A stretch of 64,000 bases of DNA from Cohnella sp. GbtcB17 (GCF_019091135.1 NZ_JAGXJW010000042.1:1-64000), one strand, 5' to 3'. Counted from the stretch's first letter, positions 52,471 to 61,429 are shown. Notes: generated by a model not told the origin, from the sequence alone. Numbers and translations are program-made.

Positions 52471-53085
52471 CTACAGCACTCCCTTCGTCGACGGCACGCC
52501 CTTCACGCGCGGGTCGATCTGCGTCGCTTCGTCCAGCGCGCGTCCCACCGCCTTGAACACCGCCTCGATCATATGGTGCGTATTTTTGCCGTAGTGGACG
52601 ATGACATGCAGCGTGATCCGCGACTCGAGCGCCAGCTTCCACAGAAACTCGTGCACGAGCTCCGTGCTGAAGCTGCCCACCGTCTGCGACGGATACTCCG
52701 CGCGATACTCGAAGTGCGGACGGTTGCTCACGTCGACGACGACCTGCGCGAGCGCCTCGTCCATCGGCACGAACACGCTGGCGTAGCGCTTGATGCCGGC
52801 TTTGTCGCCGAGCGCTTCCCGCAGCGTCTGCCCGAGGCAGATGCCGATGTCTTCCACCGTGTGATGATCGTCGATGTCGACGTCCCCGCGCGCCTCCACC
52901 TTCAGGTCAAACTGGCCGTGCTTGGCGAACAGATCGAGCATATGGTTGAGAAAAGGAACGTCCGTCTCTAAGTTCACGTCGCCCGTGCCGTCAACGGCAA
53001 AAGCCAGTTTGATATCCGTTTCGTTCGTCTTGCGCGCGACTTCGGAGCTTCTAACCCCGGCCGAGATGTTGTTGTCCTGTGCCAT
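52471..53085 (-). CDS. hisB: Imidazoleglycerol-phosphate dehydratase
   Basis: Mn-dependent dehydratase making imidazole acetol phosphate. 204 residues with two sets of metal ligands: FLNHMLDLFAKHGQFDL, DDHHTVEDIGICLGQ, ELVHEFLWKLA and HYGKNTHHMIEA. It is monofunctional (no phosphatase domain), as usual in Bacillales. It starts one base after hisD stops. Confidence 0.97.
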   Translation of the reverse strand: MAQDNNISAGVRSSEVARKTNETDIKLAFAVDGTGDVNLETDVPFLNHMLDLFAKHGQFDLKVEARGDVDIDDHHTVEDIGICLGQTLREALGDKAGIKRYASVFVPMDEALAQVVVDVSNRPHFEYRAEYPSQTVGSFSTELVHEFLWKLALESRITLHVIVHYGKNTHHMIEAVFKAVGRALDEATQIDPRVKGVPSTKGVL

Positions 53086-53086
53086 C

Positions 53087-54376
53087 TTATTGATCTCCGC
53101 CTTCCTTGAAGCGAATTTCTACCGCTCTCGCATGTGCTTCCAAGCCTTCGTGCCGCGCAAGCGTCGCGATGCCCGCTGCATCCCGGCGCAGCGCCTCCCG
53201 GCTGTACCGGATCAGGCTCGACTTCTTGACGAAGTCGTCCACGTTCAGCGGCGAGGAGAACCTGGCCGTGCCGTTCGTCGGCAAAATATGGTTCGGTCCC
53301 GCGAAATAATCGCCGACCGGCTCCGAGCTGAACGGGCCGAGGAAAATCGCGCCCGCGTTCTCGATCCGCCCGAGCAGCTCGAGCGGGTCCTCGGTCATGA
53401 TCTCCAGGTGCTCCGGCGCCAACTTGTTCACGACGTCGATCCCCTCCGCGAGATCGGCGACCGTCAGGATCGCGCCGTACTGCTCAAGCGACTTCTCGGC
53501 GATCTCGCGCCGCGGCAGCGTCGCCACCTGCCGCGCGAGCTCCGCCTCGACCTCGCGCGCGAGCCGCTCGGACGGCGTCACGAGCATGGCCGACGCCATC
53601 TCGTCGTGCTCCGCCTGCGACAGCAGGTCGGCGGCGACGAAGCGCGCATCCGCGCTCTCGTCCGCCAGCACGACGATCTCGCTCGGCCCGGCGATGCTGT
53701 CGATGTCGACGGCGCCGAACACGGCGCGCTTCGCCAGCGCCACATAGATGTTCCCCGGGCCGCAGATCTTGTCCACAGCCGGGATGCTCTCCGTACCGTA
53801 CGCCAGCGCGGCTACGGCTTGGGCGCCGCCGACCCGGTACATCTCCGTGACGCCCGCCTCGGCGGCCGCCACGAGAATGTACGGGTCGATGCCTTCGCGG
53901 CCGCCGGTCGCCGGCGGCGTCACCATCGCGATCTGCGGCACGCCCGCGACCTTGGCGGGCAGCACGTTCATGAGCACCGACGACGGGTACGCCGCCTTGC
54001 CTCCGGGCACGTACAAGCCGACGCGGGCGAGCGGGCGCAGCGACATGCCCAGCATCGTGCCGTCCGGCTGTACGTCGATCCACGATTGGCGCTTCTGCTT
54101 TTCATGGAAGGCCGTCACGTTCGCCGCCGCGCGGCGCAGCGCGTCCAGAAATTCAGGCTCCACGCGCTCGTACGCGGACTGGATCTCCGCCTCCGTCACG
54201 CGCAATTGCGACGCGTCCAGCCGCACGCGGTCGAATGCCTCGGTGTACCGCAGCAGCGCGGCATCGCCCTCGGAACGGACCGCCGATACGATCTCTGCGA
54301 CCGCCGCGTTTTGCTCCGGCGAGCCGTAATCGCTCTCCCGCTCCAGCTTGAAGCCGCTCGCTGGTCCTTTGTACAT
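53087..54376 (-). CDS. hisD: Histidinol dehydrogenase
   Basis: NAD-linked, zinc-dependent oxidation of histidinol to histidine. 429 residues. Motifs: VGLYVPGGKAAYPSSVLMN, KICGPGNIYVALAKR, IAGPSEIVVLAD, zinc/catalytic LLSQAEHDEMAS, and NHILPTNGTARFSSPL. ATG 54376 follows AGGAGGAG. It lies 60 bases after hisG. Confidence 0.97.
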   Translation of the reverse strand: MYKGPASGFKLERESDYGSPEQNAAVAEIVSAVRSEGDAALLRYTEAFDRVRLDASQLRVTEAEIQSAYERVEPEFLDALRRAAANVTAFHEKQKRQSWIDVQPDGTMLGMSLRPLARVGLYVPGGKAAYPSSVLMNVLPAKVAGVPQIAMVTPPATGGREGIDPYILVAAAEAGVTEMYRVGGAQAVAALAYGTESIPAVDKICGPGNIYVALAKRAVFGAVDIDSIAGPSEIVVLADESADARFVAADLLSQAEHDEMASAMLVTPSERLAREVEAELARQVATLPRREIAEKSLEQYGAILTVADLAEGIDVVNKLAPEHLEIMTEDPLELLGRIENAGAIFLGPFSSEPVGDYFAGPNHILPTNGTARFSSPLNVDDFVKKSSLIRYSREALRRDAAGIATLARHEGLEAHARAVEIRFKEGGDQ

Positions 54377-54436
54377 GCCGACTCCTCCTGCCCTTAATGA
54401 ATTCATCCTTGCCTGTTCGCCAGTCGAACTCGAGGC

Positions 54437-55078
54437 TTAAGCCTTCGCCGCCAACGTATCTGACAGCCTGTCGCACAGCGACTGGATGGCCGCGTTCTGC
54501 ATCCGGTAGCTGACGCGGTTCGCGATCAGCCGGCTCGTCACCTGGAACAGCGTCTCCATCTCGACCAGTCCGTTCTCCTCGAGCGTTTTGCCCGTTTCGA
54601 CCATATCCACGATCCGGTCGGCCAGGCCGATGAGCGGCGCCAGCTCGATCGAGCCGTTCAGCTTGATGACCTCCACCTGCTGGCCGCGTTCGCGGAAATA
54701 CTGGGACGCCACCCGCGGATACTTCGTCGCCACGCGCGGATGGATGACCGGCTCCCAGTCCGGCAGCCCGATGACCGACATCCGGCATCTGGCGATGCCC
54801 AGATCGAGCAGCTCGTAGACGTCTTTGTTCTCCTCCATCAGCACGTCCTTGCCGACGATGCCGATGTCCGCGACGCCGTATTCAACGTAGGTCGGCACAT
54901 CGACCGGCTTGGCCATAATAAACTCCATATTGGCTTCCGGCACCGGAATGATGAGCCGGCGGGAGTCGTCGAAGTCCTCGGGGATCGGGAGCCCCGCCTG
55001 CCGGAACAGCTTGCTCGCCTGCTTGTAGATGCGCCCTTTGGGCATCGCGACCTTCAATACCGCGCCGCCGTCCGTCAT
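54437..55078 (-). CDS. hisG: ATP phosphoribosyltransferase, short form
   Basis: First and committed step of histidine synthesis (ATP + PRPP). 213 residues, the short form without the C-terminal ACT domain, so it needs HisZ for activity and feedback control. Visible: VAMPKGRIYKQASKLF, VGIVGKDVL-type DIGIVGKDVLMEE, and the PRPP loop DRIVDMVETGKTLEENG. It overlaps hisZ by four bases (ATGA). Confidence 0.97.
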   Translation of the reverse strand: MTDGGAVLKVAMPKGRIYKQASKLFRQAGLPIPEDFDDSRRLIIPVPEANMEFIMAKPVDVPTYVEYGVADIGIVGKDVLMEENKDVYELLDLGIARCRMSVIGLPDWEPVIHPRVATKYPRVASQYFRERGQQVEVIKLNGSIELAPLIGLADRIVDMVETGKTLEENGLVEMETLFQVTSRLIANRVSYRMQNAAIQSLCDRLSDTLAAKA

Positions 55079-56313
55079 CGCGGATCCCCTCCCTTCTCGT
55101 CGAACGTGAACACCTGATCGTAAATGGCACCTTTATATTCGTAGCTTCCCGCCTTCGCTTCCGGCGAAGCGAGAGCGTCACCCGCTCCTGCGTTCAGCCC
55201 GTCGCCGATCTGCGCGATGCCTTCGGTCACGACCGCGAGCCCCTCCGCCCGCAAGCCCGCCGCCTTCTCCAGCGCTTCACGTCTGCGTCCCGGCGTGTAG
55301 CGGATCAGCGCGCGCGTAGGCTCTTCCTGGCCGACTTCGGCGACCTCGAGCATGCGCGTCGTCTTGAGCGCGAAGCCCGTAGCGGGCGCGGGCCTGCCGA
55401 ACTGCGCGAGCAGGTTGTCGTACCGTCCGCCGCTGCACACCGGGAATCCGAGCTGCGACGCATAGCCCTCGAACGTCATGCCCGTATAATAGGAAATATC
55501 TCCGATCATCGTCAGGTCGATCAGCACATGATCCTGAACGCCGTAGGCGCCCAGCACGTCCCACATCTCGCACAGATGGCGGATCGCCTCGCGCGCGCCT
55601 TCGCTCACGCGAAGCTCCAACGCCCGCTCACAAATCTCCTGACCGCCGCGCAGCCGCAGCAAGCCCTCCAGCTCGCGATGCACCGATTCCTCGAGCCGCA
55701 GCTCGCCAAGCACCGTCCGGTAACCGACATAATCGCGCTGCAGCAGGCACTCCTTCAGCCGCTCCTGCGCTTCCGCGCGTCCCGGCAGCGTATCGCCGAA
55801 CAGGCCGTTCAGGAAGCCGACGTGGCCGACCGCGATCTTGAACGAAGGCACGCCCGCCGCCTTCAGCGAAGCGATAGCCAGTGCGATCACCTCCGCATCG
55901 GCCTCCGGAGACGGATCGCCGATCAATTCGACGCCGGTCTGGAAAAACTCCGCTTCGCGTCCCGCTTCTTCTTCGAAGGCGCGAAAGACGTTCGCATGAT
56001 AGCTGAGCCGTAGGGGAAACGGATGGTCCTTGAGCAGCGACGAGGCGACGCGCGCGATCGGCGCCGTGACATCGGAGCGGAGCACGATCGTCGTCCCCCG
56101 CTGATTGAGCAGCTTAAACAGCTTCTGATCCGACGTAGCGCTCGCTACCCCTACCGTATCGTAATATTCGATCGTAGGCGTCAGAATTTGCTCGTAGCCC
56201 CAGCCTCTCATGCACGTCAACACCTCATGCTCGATACGTCGCAGCTTTGCGACCGCATGAGGCAGATAGTCCTTCACGCCGATCGGCTTTTCGAAGCCTT
56301 TGGGTTTGGACAC
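55075..56313 (-). CDS. hisZ: ATP phosphoribosyltransferase regulatory subunit HisZ
   Basis: Histidyl-tRNA-synthetase-like protein without aminoacylation function that forms an octamer with short HisG and carries the histidine feedback site. 412 residues, class II synthetase fold with VLRSDVTAPIARV (motif 2-like) and a C-terminal part beginning TRALIRYTPGRRREA. The start is GTG 56313 (eight bases after GAGG); an upstream GTG at 56322 lies inside the ribosome-binding site. It is the first gene of the operon. The leader before it has an unusual long palindrome. Confidence 0.93.
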   Translation of the reverse strand: MSKPKGFEKPIGVKDYLPHAVAKLRRIEHEVLTCMRGWGYEQILTPTIEYYDTVGVASATSDQKLFKLLNQRGTTIVLRSDVTAPIARVASSLLKDHPFPLRLSYHANVFRAFEEEAGREAEFFQTGVELIGDPSPEADAEVIALAIASLKAAGVPSFKIAVGHVGFLNGLFGDTLPGRAEAQERLKECLLQRDYVGYRTVLGELRLEESVHRELEGLLRLRGGQEICERALELRVSEGAREAIRHLCEMWDVLGAYGVQDHVLIDLTMIGDISYYTGMTFEGYASQLGFPVCSGGRYDNLLAQFGRPAPATGFALKTTRMLEVAEVGQEEPTRALIRYTPGRRREALEKAAGLRAEGLAVVTEGIAQIGDGLNAGAGDALASPEAKAGSYEYKGAIYDQVFTFDEKGGDPR

Positions 56314-56362
56314 GGAAAACACCTCGCTATATTGAGGCGGTCAAAGCCGCCAATAATACTTC

Positions 56363-56425
56363 CAGTAATGCTTTACTGCGTTAAAGCGATACCATGTTAC
56401 CATACTGCCAAAGTAAAGATTACTG
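56363..56425. promoter_or_regulatory. Long palindrome at the start of the his leader
   Basis: Arms of about 18 bases (CAGTAATGCTTTACTGCG and CCAAAGTAAAGATTACTG) are near-complementary, and the centre contains the direct repeat TACCAT-GT-TACCAT (8 bp period). It covers about +1 to +60 of the predicted transcript. It has no T-box features. It may be an operator or a leader stem-loop. Confidence 0.65.
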
Positions 56426-56428
56426 ATC

Positions 56429-56457
56429 ACTTTATCACGAACGCCCGCCAGCGTCAA
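56429..56457 (-). promoter_or_regulatory. his operon promoter
   Basis: -35 TTGACG (56452-56457), 17 bp spacer, -10 TAAAGT (56429-56434); predicted start near 56422, about 110 bases before hisZ. Confidence 0.75.
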
Positions 56458-56491
56458 GCTGAAGGACTTACTCTGGCATCTTCCGTCGACA

Positions 56492-56534
56492 GAAAAAAAA
56501 GAACCGCCGGCCGGCCCGATGCCAGCCCCGGTTC
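56492..56534 (-). terminator. Terminator after the acyltransferase gene
   Basis: GAACCG and CGGTTC with a GC-rich inner helix, followed by eight T residues on the minus strand. It separates the hprK-lgt-ppaX transcript from the his operon. Confidence 0.85.
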
Positions 56535-56564
56535 ATGCCGATCCAGACGCCTCCTGCCTCTGCC

Positions 56565-57080
56565 TCAGGACAGCCTCTCCCCACTGCCTTCGGAAGCGCC
56601 GCCGCTTCCGAGTTCGCGCAGCGGATTGCCGCCGACTCTGGCGTGAGCCGGCACGTCCCGATGCACGACCGATCCGGCCGCGATGACGGCATGATCGCCG
56701 ATCGTTACGCCGGGCAGGATCGTCACGTTGGCGCCGATCATCACATGCGAGCCGATGACGATATCGCCGAGCCGATACTCTTTAATCAGGTATTCGTGCG
56801 TCAGCAGCGTAGAGTTGTAGCCGACGATGCAGTTGTCTCCGATCGTGATCCGCTCGGGAAAGAAGACGTCCACCATAACCATCAGCGCAAACGATGTCTC
56901 CTTGCCCACCTTCATGCCCAGCACGCGCCGGTAGATCCAATTTTTCACCGAGAGCTCCGGGCAGTAGCGAGCGATCTGGATAAAGACGAAGTTGCGGACC
57001 GCCTTCAGCCTGGATACCGTACGGTACACCTGCCATAACGCGTTGGGGCCTTCGACCGGGTACCGCTCGACTTTCCGCAA
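56565..57080 (-). CDS. Hexapeptide-repeat acyltransferase (YvoF-like)
   Basis: 171 residues with a left-handed beta-helix made of hexapeptide repeats (ITIGDNCIVGYNSTL, IVIGSHVMIGANVTI, VTIGDHAVIAAGSVV), typical of CysE/LacA/NodL-type O-acetyltransferases using acetyl-CoA. The acceptor is unknown. The order hprK-lgt-ppaX-this gene-hisZ matches yvoF in B. subtilis. It starts three bases after the ppaX stop. Confidence 0.88.
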   Translation of the reverse strand: MRKVERYPVEGPNALWQVYRTVSRLKAVRNFVFIQIARYCPELSVKNWIYRRVLGMKVGKETSFALMVMVDVFFPERITIGDNCIVGYNSTLLTHEYLIKEYRLGDIVIGSHVMIGANVTILPGVTIGDHAVIAAGSVVHRDVPAHARVGGNPLRELGSGGASEGSGERLS

Positions 57081-57083
57081 GGC

Positions 57084-57764
57084 TTATCCCTCCAACCCGC
57101 TAAGCCGCAGCAGCTCGCGCATATCGTGAATGATGCGGTGCGCGCCCGCCTCCCGCAGCGGCGCCTCTCCCTTCAGCGACCAGGAAACGCCAACGGCGAA
57201 CGCGCCGGCTGCCAGCGCCGAACCGATGTCGACCGTGCTGTCGCCGACCATGATCGCCCGATCCGGCGCGACGCCGAGCGCGCGCAACGCCTTTTGCACC
57301 GGCTCCGGATGCGGCTTGGCATGCTCGACATCGTCCAGCGTCACGATCGTATCCATATATTCGTACAGCCCCAGCAGCTTGAGCGCCCGCTCCGTCGTCA
57401 GCCGCATCTTCGTCGTGACGATGCCCAGCTTGAGACCGCCTTGCTTCAGCTGCGGCACGACCTCAAGCACGCCCGGGAACAGCGACACCATATCGTCGTG
57501 ATGCTTGAAGTTGTACTCTCGATAGCCTGCGATCAGATCGTCGACCTGTTCGCGCCCGGAAAACTGCTGCAGCTGCGAGAGCAGCGTCTGTCCCATGATC
57601 GGGATGATGTGCTCACGTCCGAATTCGGGCGGGACGATCCCTTGCAGGCAATATAAAAAAGACTGGATGATCAGTTCGTTCGTATCGACGATCGTGCCGT
57701 CGAGATCGAACAGGACCGCTTCAATCGCGGTCCCGGTCTTGCCCTCTGTCCGATGGTGACTCAT
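57084..57764 (-). CDS. ppaX: Pyrophosphatase PpaX (HAD family)
   Basis: Hydrolyses pyrophosphate made when HprK dephosphorylates HPr-Ser-P, so it pulls that reaction forward. 226 residues, HAD superfamily: nucleophile Asp in VLFDLDGTIVDTN, LGIVTTKM, the Lys in HAKPHPEPV, and MVGDSTVDIGSA. ATG 57764 (AGAGGAAG seven bases upstream) lies 44 bases inside the end of lgt; no later ATG, GTG or TTG fits, so the genes overlap. Confidence 0.93.
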   Translation of the reverse strand: MSHHRTEGKTGTAIEAVLFDLDGTIVDTNELIIQSFLYCLQGIVPPEFGREHIIPIMGQTLLSQLQQFSGREQVDDLIAGYREYNFKHHDDMVSLFPGVLEVVPQLKQGGLKLGIVTTKMRLTTERALKLLGLYEYMDTIVTLDDVEHAKPHPEPVQKALRALGVAPDRAIMVGDSTVDIGSALAAGAFAVGVSWSLKGEAPLREAGAHRIIHDMRELLRLSGLEG

Positions 57765-58830
57765 CTGCAGGCTTCCTCTCTTCTTCCGTATCGGCCGGGG
57801 CCCGAGCCGCGTCCGGCACGGTCTCTTCGACCGGACGGACGGCAGCGGCAGGCGCTTCGACGATGGCTGCACCGGCCGCATTTTCTTCGAACGTCTTGCT
57901 TCTCACGAGCGGATCCAAATATCGCGTTCTGTCGGGATTCATCGCCCGGCGCACGATAATGGCCACGATGCTCGCGATGACGAGAAGCAAGGCAAGCAGC
58001 TGCGAGCTGCGAACGTTGCCGTACGAGGGATCGAGGTACCCCTGCTCCCCGAAAATCCAATGCATCGGCGTCCACAGACCGTTGATCAGCGAGGCGAGCC
58101 AGTCCGGTCCCTTGAAAGCAAGGCTATCCGTGCGCAGCGCCTCGATAAAGAAGCGGCCGATCGAATACCAGATCAAGTAAGAGAACAGGATCTCTCCTAC
58201 GCGTACGAACTTCTGGCGGCGCAAAATGAACAAAATAACGAGGCCGATCAGGCTCCACAGCGACTCGTACAAAAAGGTCGGATGGTGGTAAGCGGCCGCC
58301 CCCGTCGCCGGGTCGACGACATACATCTGCCTGACGATAAAGGCCGGCAGGTGAAGTTGGTTGCTCAAATATGTACCCGTGACTTCTCCGCCGTAGGCCT
58401 CTTGATTGACGAAGTTGCCCCAGCGTCCGATCATCTGTCCCGCCAGCAGCGACGGGGCGCAAATATCGACGAGGCGCATGAACGTATAGCCCTTGCTGCG
58501 GAAGTAGAAAAATCCACACACGAAGGCGCCGATCAACGCACCGTAAATCGCAATGCCTCCGTTCCAGATCTGCACGATCTCGCCCGGATGCTTGCTGTAG
58601 TAGTCCCATTTAAACAGGACGTAGTACAACCTGGCGCCGACGATGGCCGAAGGCACGCCGTACAGCATCAGGTCGAGGAAGAAGTCGGCCGACAGGCCGA
58701 AGCGCTTGCCTTCCCAGATGGCGAGGAGCAAGCCGACGAGGGCGCCCGTACCTAGTATAAGCCCGTACCAGTGCACGGGAATCGGGCCGAGGTGAAAAGC
58801 AATCGATTCGAGCCGCATGGGCAGCAACAT
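57721..58830 (-). CDS. lgt: Prolipoprotein diacylglyceryl transferase with acidic C-terminal extension
   Basis: Membrane enzyme that moves diacylglycerol from phosphatidylglycerol to the lipobox cysteine of prelipoproteins such as the two binding proteins in this window. 369 residues. Seven-helix core with the signature GQMIGRWGNFVNQEAYGGE and HHPTFLYESLW. After about residue 300 there is a 70-residue tail rich in Ala, Glu, Asp and Pro that is not part of the usual 270-290 residue enzyme and that overlaps the ppaX start. GGAGG precedes the ATG. Confidence 0.95.
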   Translation of the reverse strand: MLLPMRLESIAFHLGPIPVHWYGLILGTGALVGLLLAIWEGKRFGLSADFFLDLMLYGVPSAIVGARLYYVLFKWDYYSKHPGEIVQIWNGGIAIYGALIGAFVCGFFYFRSKGYTFMRLVDICAPSLLAGQMIGRWGNFVNQEAYGGEVTGTYLSNQLHLPAFIVRQMYVVDPATGAAAYHHPTFLYESLWSLIGLVILFILRRQKFVRVGEILFSYLIWYSIGRFFIEALRTDSLAFKGPDWLASLINGLWTPMHWIFGEQGYLDPSYGNVRSSQLLALLLVIASIVAIIVRRAMNPDRTRYLDPLVRSKTFEENAAGAAIVEAPAAAVRPVEETVPDAARAPADTEEERKPADESPSDRGQDRDRD

Positions 58831-58879
58831 GAGTATCCTCCGTCTCTAACGCGATCGACCGAGAGGCCGCTGGCGCGGT

Positions 58880-59812
58880 TTATTCGTTGTCTTCGTCGGC
58901 GATCGCTTCGGTGAGCTTGTTGGTGAACTGCAGGGCGGCGTTGTAGCCCATCCGCTTCAGGCGGAAGTTCATGGCCGCCACCTCCAGAATGACCGCCAGG
59001 TTGCGGCCCGGGCGAACGGGAACGGTCACGAGCGGCACGTCCGTGTCGATGATCCGCGTCGTCTCCTCGTCCAGTCCGAGCCGGTCGTATTGCTTGTCCT
59101 GCTGCCAGTTCTCGAGCTTGATGACCAGCCCGATCTGCTTGGAGTTCCGCACGGCGCCCGCTCCGAACAGCGTCATGACGTTCAAAATACCGAGCCCCCG
59201 AATCTCCAGCAGGTGCTGGATCAGCTCCGGCGCGCTTCCGTACAGGTAGTTGTCCGCCGTCTGCCGGATCTCCACGGCGTCATCGGCGACGAGACGATGC
59301 CCCCGCTTGACCAGTTCGAGCGCCGTCTCGCTCTTGCCGATGCCGCTGCCGCCGGTGATGAGCATCCCCATGCCGTAGACGTCCACGAGCACGCCGTGAA
59401 TCGTCGTCGTGGGCGCCAGCTTCTTTTCCAGGAAGTTGGTGATTCGGCTAAGCAGTGTCGTCGTCGCGGTCGTCGAACGAAGCACCGGGAAGTGGCGCTC
59501 CTCGGCCACCTGGATCAGCTCGTCGGGCGCATCGAGACCGCGCGTGATGATGATGCACGGCGTCTCCTCGGCACAAATCTGCCGCATGCGCTCCAGCCGT
59601 TCGTCGGCGGTCAGCTTCTCGAGAAAAGCCAGCTCCGTCTTGCCCAGAATCTGCGTCCGCTCCGCCGGGTAATAATCGTAATAACCGGCCATCTCCAAGC
59701 CGGGCCGGTTCAAGTCGTCCGTCACGATCGTTCGCCGCATGCCTTCCGAGCCGGCGACGACCTCGAGTTGAAATTGCTGCACGAGCTCGGATACCTTTAC
59801 TTTTTTAGCCAT
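58880..59812 (-). CDS. hprK: HPr kinase/phosphorylase
   Basis: Phosphorylates Ser46 of HPr and Crh with ATP or pyrophosphate when fructose-1,6-bisphosphate is high, and reverses this when phosphate is high; the central sensor of carbon catabolite repression. 310 residues: P-loop GGSGIGKS (about 154-161), catalytic histidine region IHGVLVDVYG (H139), and the HprK signature IRGLGILNVMTLFGAGAV. It has its own promoter and is followed by lgt, ppaX and an acyltransferase. Confidence 0.98.
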   Translation of the reverse strand: MAKKVKVSELVQQFQLEVVAGSEGMRRTIVTDDLNRPGLEMAGYYDYYPAERTQILGKTELAFLEKLTADERLERMRQICAEETPCIIITRGLDAPDELIQVAEERHFPVLRSTTATTTLLSRITNFLEKKLAPTTTIHGVLVDVYGMGMLITGGSGIGKSETALELVKRGHRLVADDAVEIRQTADNYLYGSAPELIQHLLEIRGLGILNVMTLFGAGAVRNSKQIGLVIKLENWQQDKQYDRLGLDEETTRIIDTDVPLVTVPVRPGRNLAVILEVAAMNFRLKRMGYNAALQFTNKLTEAIADEDNE

Positions 59813-59848
59813 CGTACAGCTCCCTTCAACGCTCTGTTCATCTTCATC

Positions 59849-59877
59849 ATCGTATCGAAAAAAGGCTCGGAAATCAA
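59849..59877 (-). promoter_or_regulatory. hprK operon promoter
   Basis: -35 TTGATT (59872-59877), 17 bp spacer, -10 TACGAT (59849-59854); starts about 30 bases before the hprK ATG. Confidence 0.65.
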
Positions 59878-59941
59878 TGTAAACCGCGTCTTAGCGGGCA
59901 GTCCGAGACCCGGAATGCGCATAACGGCAAGCCCGGGCATG

Positions 59942-59973
59942 CAAAAGCCAGCGCTCTCGAAGAGAGGCTGGCC
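59942..59973 (-). terminator. Terminator after the second ABC operon
   Basis: GCCAGC-CTCT and AGAG-GCTGGC (one bulged base) form a stable stem-loop, followed by TTTTGC on the minus strand, 10 bases after the binding-protein stop. Confidence 0.7.
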
Positions 59974-59982
59974 CGGTCTGGT

Positions 59983-61080
59983 CTATTCGGCCTTCAGTAC
60001 CCAATCGCCGATGGCGAAGTCCTTTTTTGCGATCTTTTCCTCGACCAGGAAGTTTTTCGTCCCCTCGAGCAGCGCGAGACCTTCGTCTGTGAACGCCGTC
60101 TCCTTGATGTCTTCAATCGGGCTCAGCTTCTTGACGTTCTCGACCGTCGTCTTCTGAATGCCCGCGATAAATTCGTAATATTCGTCCGGATGCTGCTTCA
60201 AGTCGGCCAGCGCCTTCTCGCGCGCGGCGTTCCATACTTTCGGGAAATCCGGGAACTTCTCGAGGAAGGCCTCCGAGACGACCGTCGCGCTCGTGCCGAG
60301 AAGCTCGGGATGATCGGACGAAACGTCCAGCTGCGGATAACCGTTCGCAAGCGACGTCAGCGCGTTGACGCCCGTATTGGTCATCGCGTCCACGCTGCCG
60401 TTCGCAAGCGCCGCCTGTGCGTCGGGAATCAGCATGTGCACCAGTTTATAATCGGTGACGCCCGCATCCTTGAGCAGCCCCACGACGTAGCGGTGCATGA
60501 AGGAGCCTTTCTGGATCGCGATCGTCTTGCCCTTCAGATCCTGCAGCGTCTGGGGACCGTTCTTCTTGGCGATGAGGTAGCCGATCGTTCGGGTGCCCGG
60601 CTGCGCAATGAGGCGCGTCTTCGCGCCCCCCGCCCGCGCGATGATCGCCGGCGTGTCGCCGAGGCTGCCGAAGTCCAGGCGCCCGCTGATAAGGGATTCC
60701 GTCTGGTCCGGACCGTTCGGGAAGCCCGCGAGCTTCACTTCTTTAACACCGTATTTCTTTAATTCCTCTTGGATGATGCCTTTGTAAAAGCCCCAGCCTT
60801 CCGCGCCCGTCGTCTGGTTCTGATCGTTCAGGCCGATGTAGCCGTAATTGACGACCTCCGGCACATGCCGCTCCGGCTCCGCGCTGGCAGCCGAAGCCGC
60901 CTCCGGCGATGCAGACGCTGCCGTTGGCGATGGTGACGCTGCCGCCGAAGAAGCGCCTTCCGCCTCGCTCTTGTTCCCGCAGCCCTGCAGCGCCAGCATG
61001 AGCGCCGAAACCGTCGCCAGCAGCGCGAGCGTCCAACGCCTGCGGCCGCCCCCCTTAATCCATCTCTGTCTCGGTTTCAT
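59983..61080 (-). CDS. ABC transporter substrate-binding lipoprotein (sulfonate/nitrate/taurine type)
   Basis: 365-residue lipoprotein: signal peptide with lipobox LQGC (C34), then a low-complexity Ser/Ala/Pro/Glu linker of about 40 residues, then an SsuA/NMT1-like periplasmic-binding fold (VNYGYIGLNDQNQ, ESLISGRLDFGSLGDTPAI, DLKGKTIAIQKGSFMHRYVV). Members bind alkanesulfonates, taurine, nitrate or thiamine precursors; the ligand is not readable. ATG 61080 has GGGAGGAG upstream. It is the last gene of an operon that includes two permeases, a flavoprotein and a ferredoxin. Confidence 0.9.
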   Translation of the reverse strand: MKPRQRWIKGGGRRRWTLALLATVSALMLALQGCGNKSEAEGASSAAASPSPTAASASPEAASAASAEPERHVPEVVNYGYIGLNDQNQTTGAEGWGFYKGIIQEELKKYGVKEVKLAGFPNGPDQTESLISGRLDFGSLGDTPAIIARAGGAKTRLIAQPGTRTIGYLIAKKNGPQTLQDLKGKTIAIQKGSFMHRYVVGLLKDAGVTDYKLVHMLIPDAQAALANGSVDAMTNTGVNALTSLANGYPQLDVSSDHPELLGTSATVVSEAFLEKFPDFPKVWNAAREKALADLKQHPDEYYEFIAGIQKTTVENVKKLSPIEDIKETAFTDEGLALLEGTKNFLVEEKIAKKDFAIGDWVLKAE

Positions 61081-61096
61081 CTCCGATAGCTCCTCC

Positions 61097-61429
61097 CTAG
61101 AATCCCGCTCTCCTGGACAACTGGTACATGAATTGATGCTTGGCGACCGGGACGCGCCCCTTGCCCCAGCCCACTTTCTCCCGGTATCCGCCAAGCAGCC
61201 CCTGGCGTTCGAGCTCCTCCTCGGCGACGCCCATCACGCCCTCCGAATCGGGCGATACATACAGCGCGTCGACCGGGCAATACAACTCGCACATGAAGCA
61301 GGTCTGGCAGTCGTCCTGCCGCGCGATGACAGGGATGCCGTCCTCGCCGCGGACGAACACGTTCGTCGGGCAGACGGAGACGCATTGATTGCACGATACG
61401 CAGCGGGATTGGCTGACAATCTCGATCAT
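61097..61429 (-). CDS. Two-cluster [4Fe-4S] ferredoxin (AprB-like)
   Basis: 110 residues with two full cluster motifs: CVSCNQCVSVCP and CQTCFMCELYCP (each C-x2-C-x2-C-x3-C-P), then a 50-residue tail without cysteines. Small ferredoxin plus tail is the layout of AprB, the electron-transfer subunit of APS reductase. The ATG overlaps the stop of the flavoprotein gene (ATGA), so the two products are made together and probably form a complex. Confidence 0.9.
   Translation of the reverse strand: MIEIVSQSRCVSCNQCVSVCPTNVFVRGEDGIPVIARQDDCQTCFMCELYCPVDALYVSPDSEGVMGVAEEELERQGLLGGYREKVGWGKGRVPVAKHQFMYQLSRRAGF

Noticed and set aside
56314..56460. T-box riboswitch or histidine leader peptide before hisZ
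   Set aside because: No T-box bulge sequence, specifier loop or terminator/antiterminator pair, and no short frame with a run of His codons.
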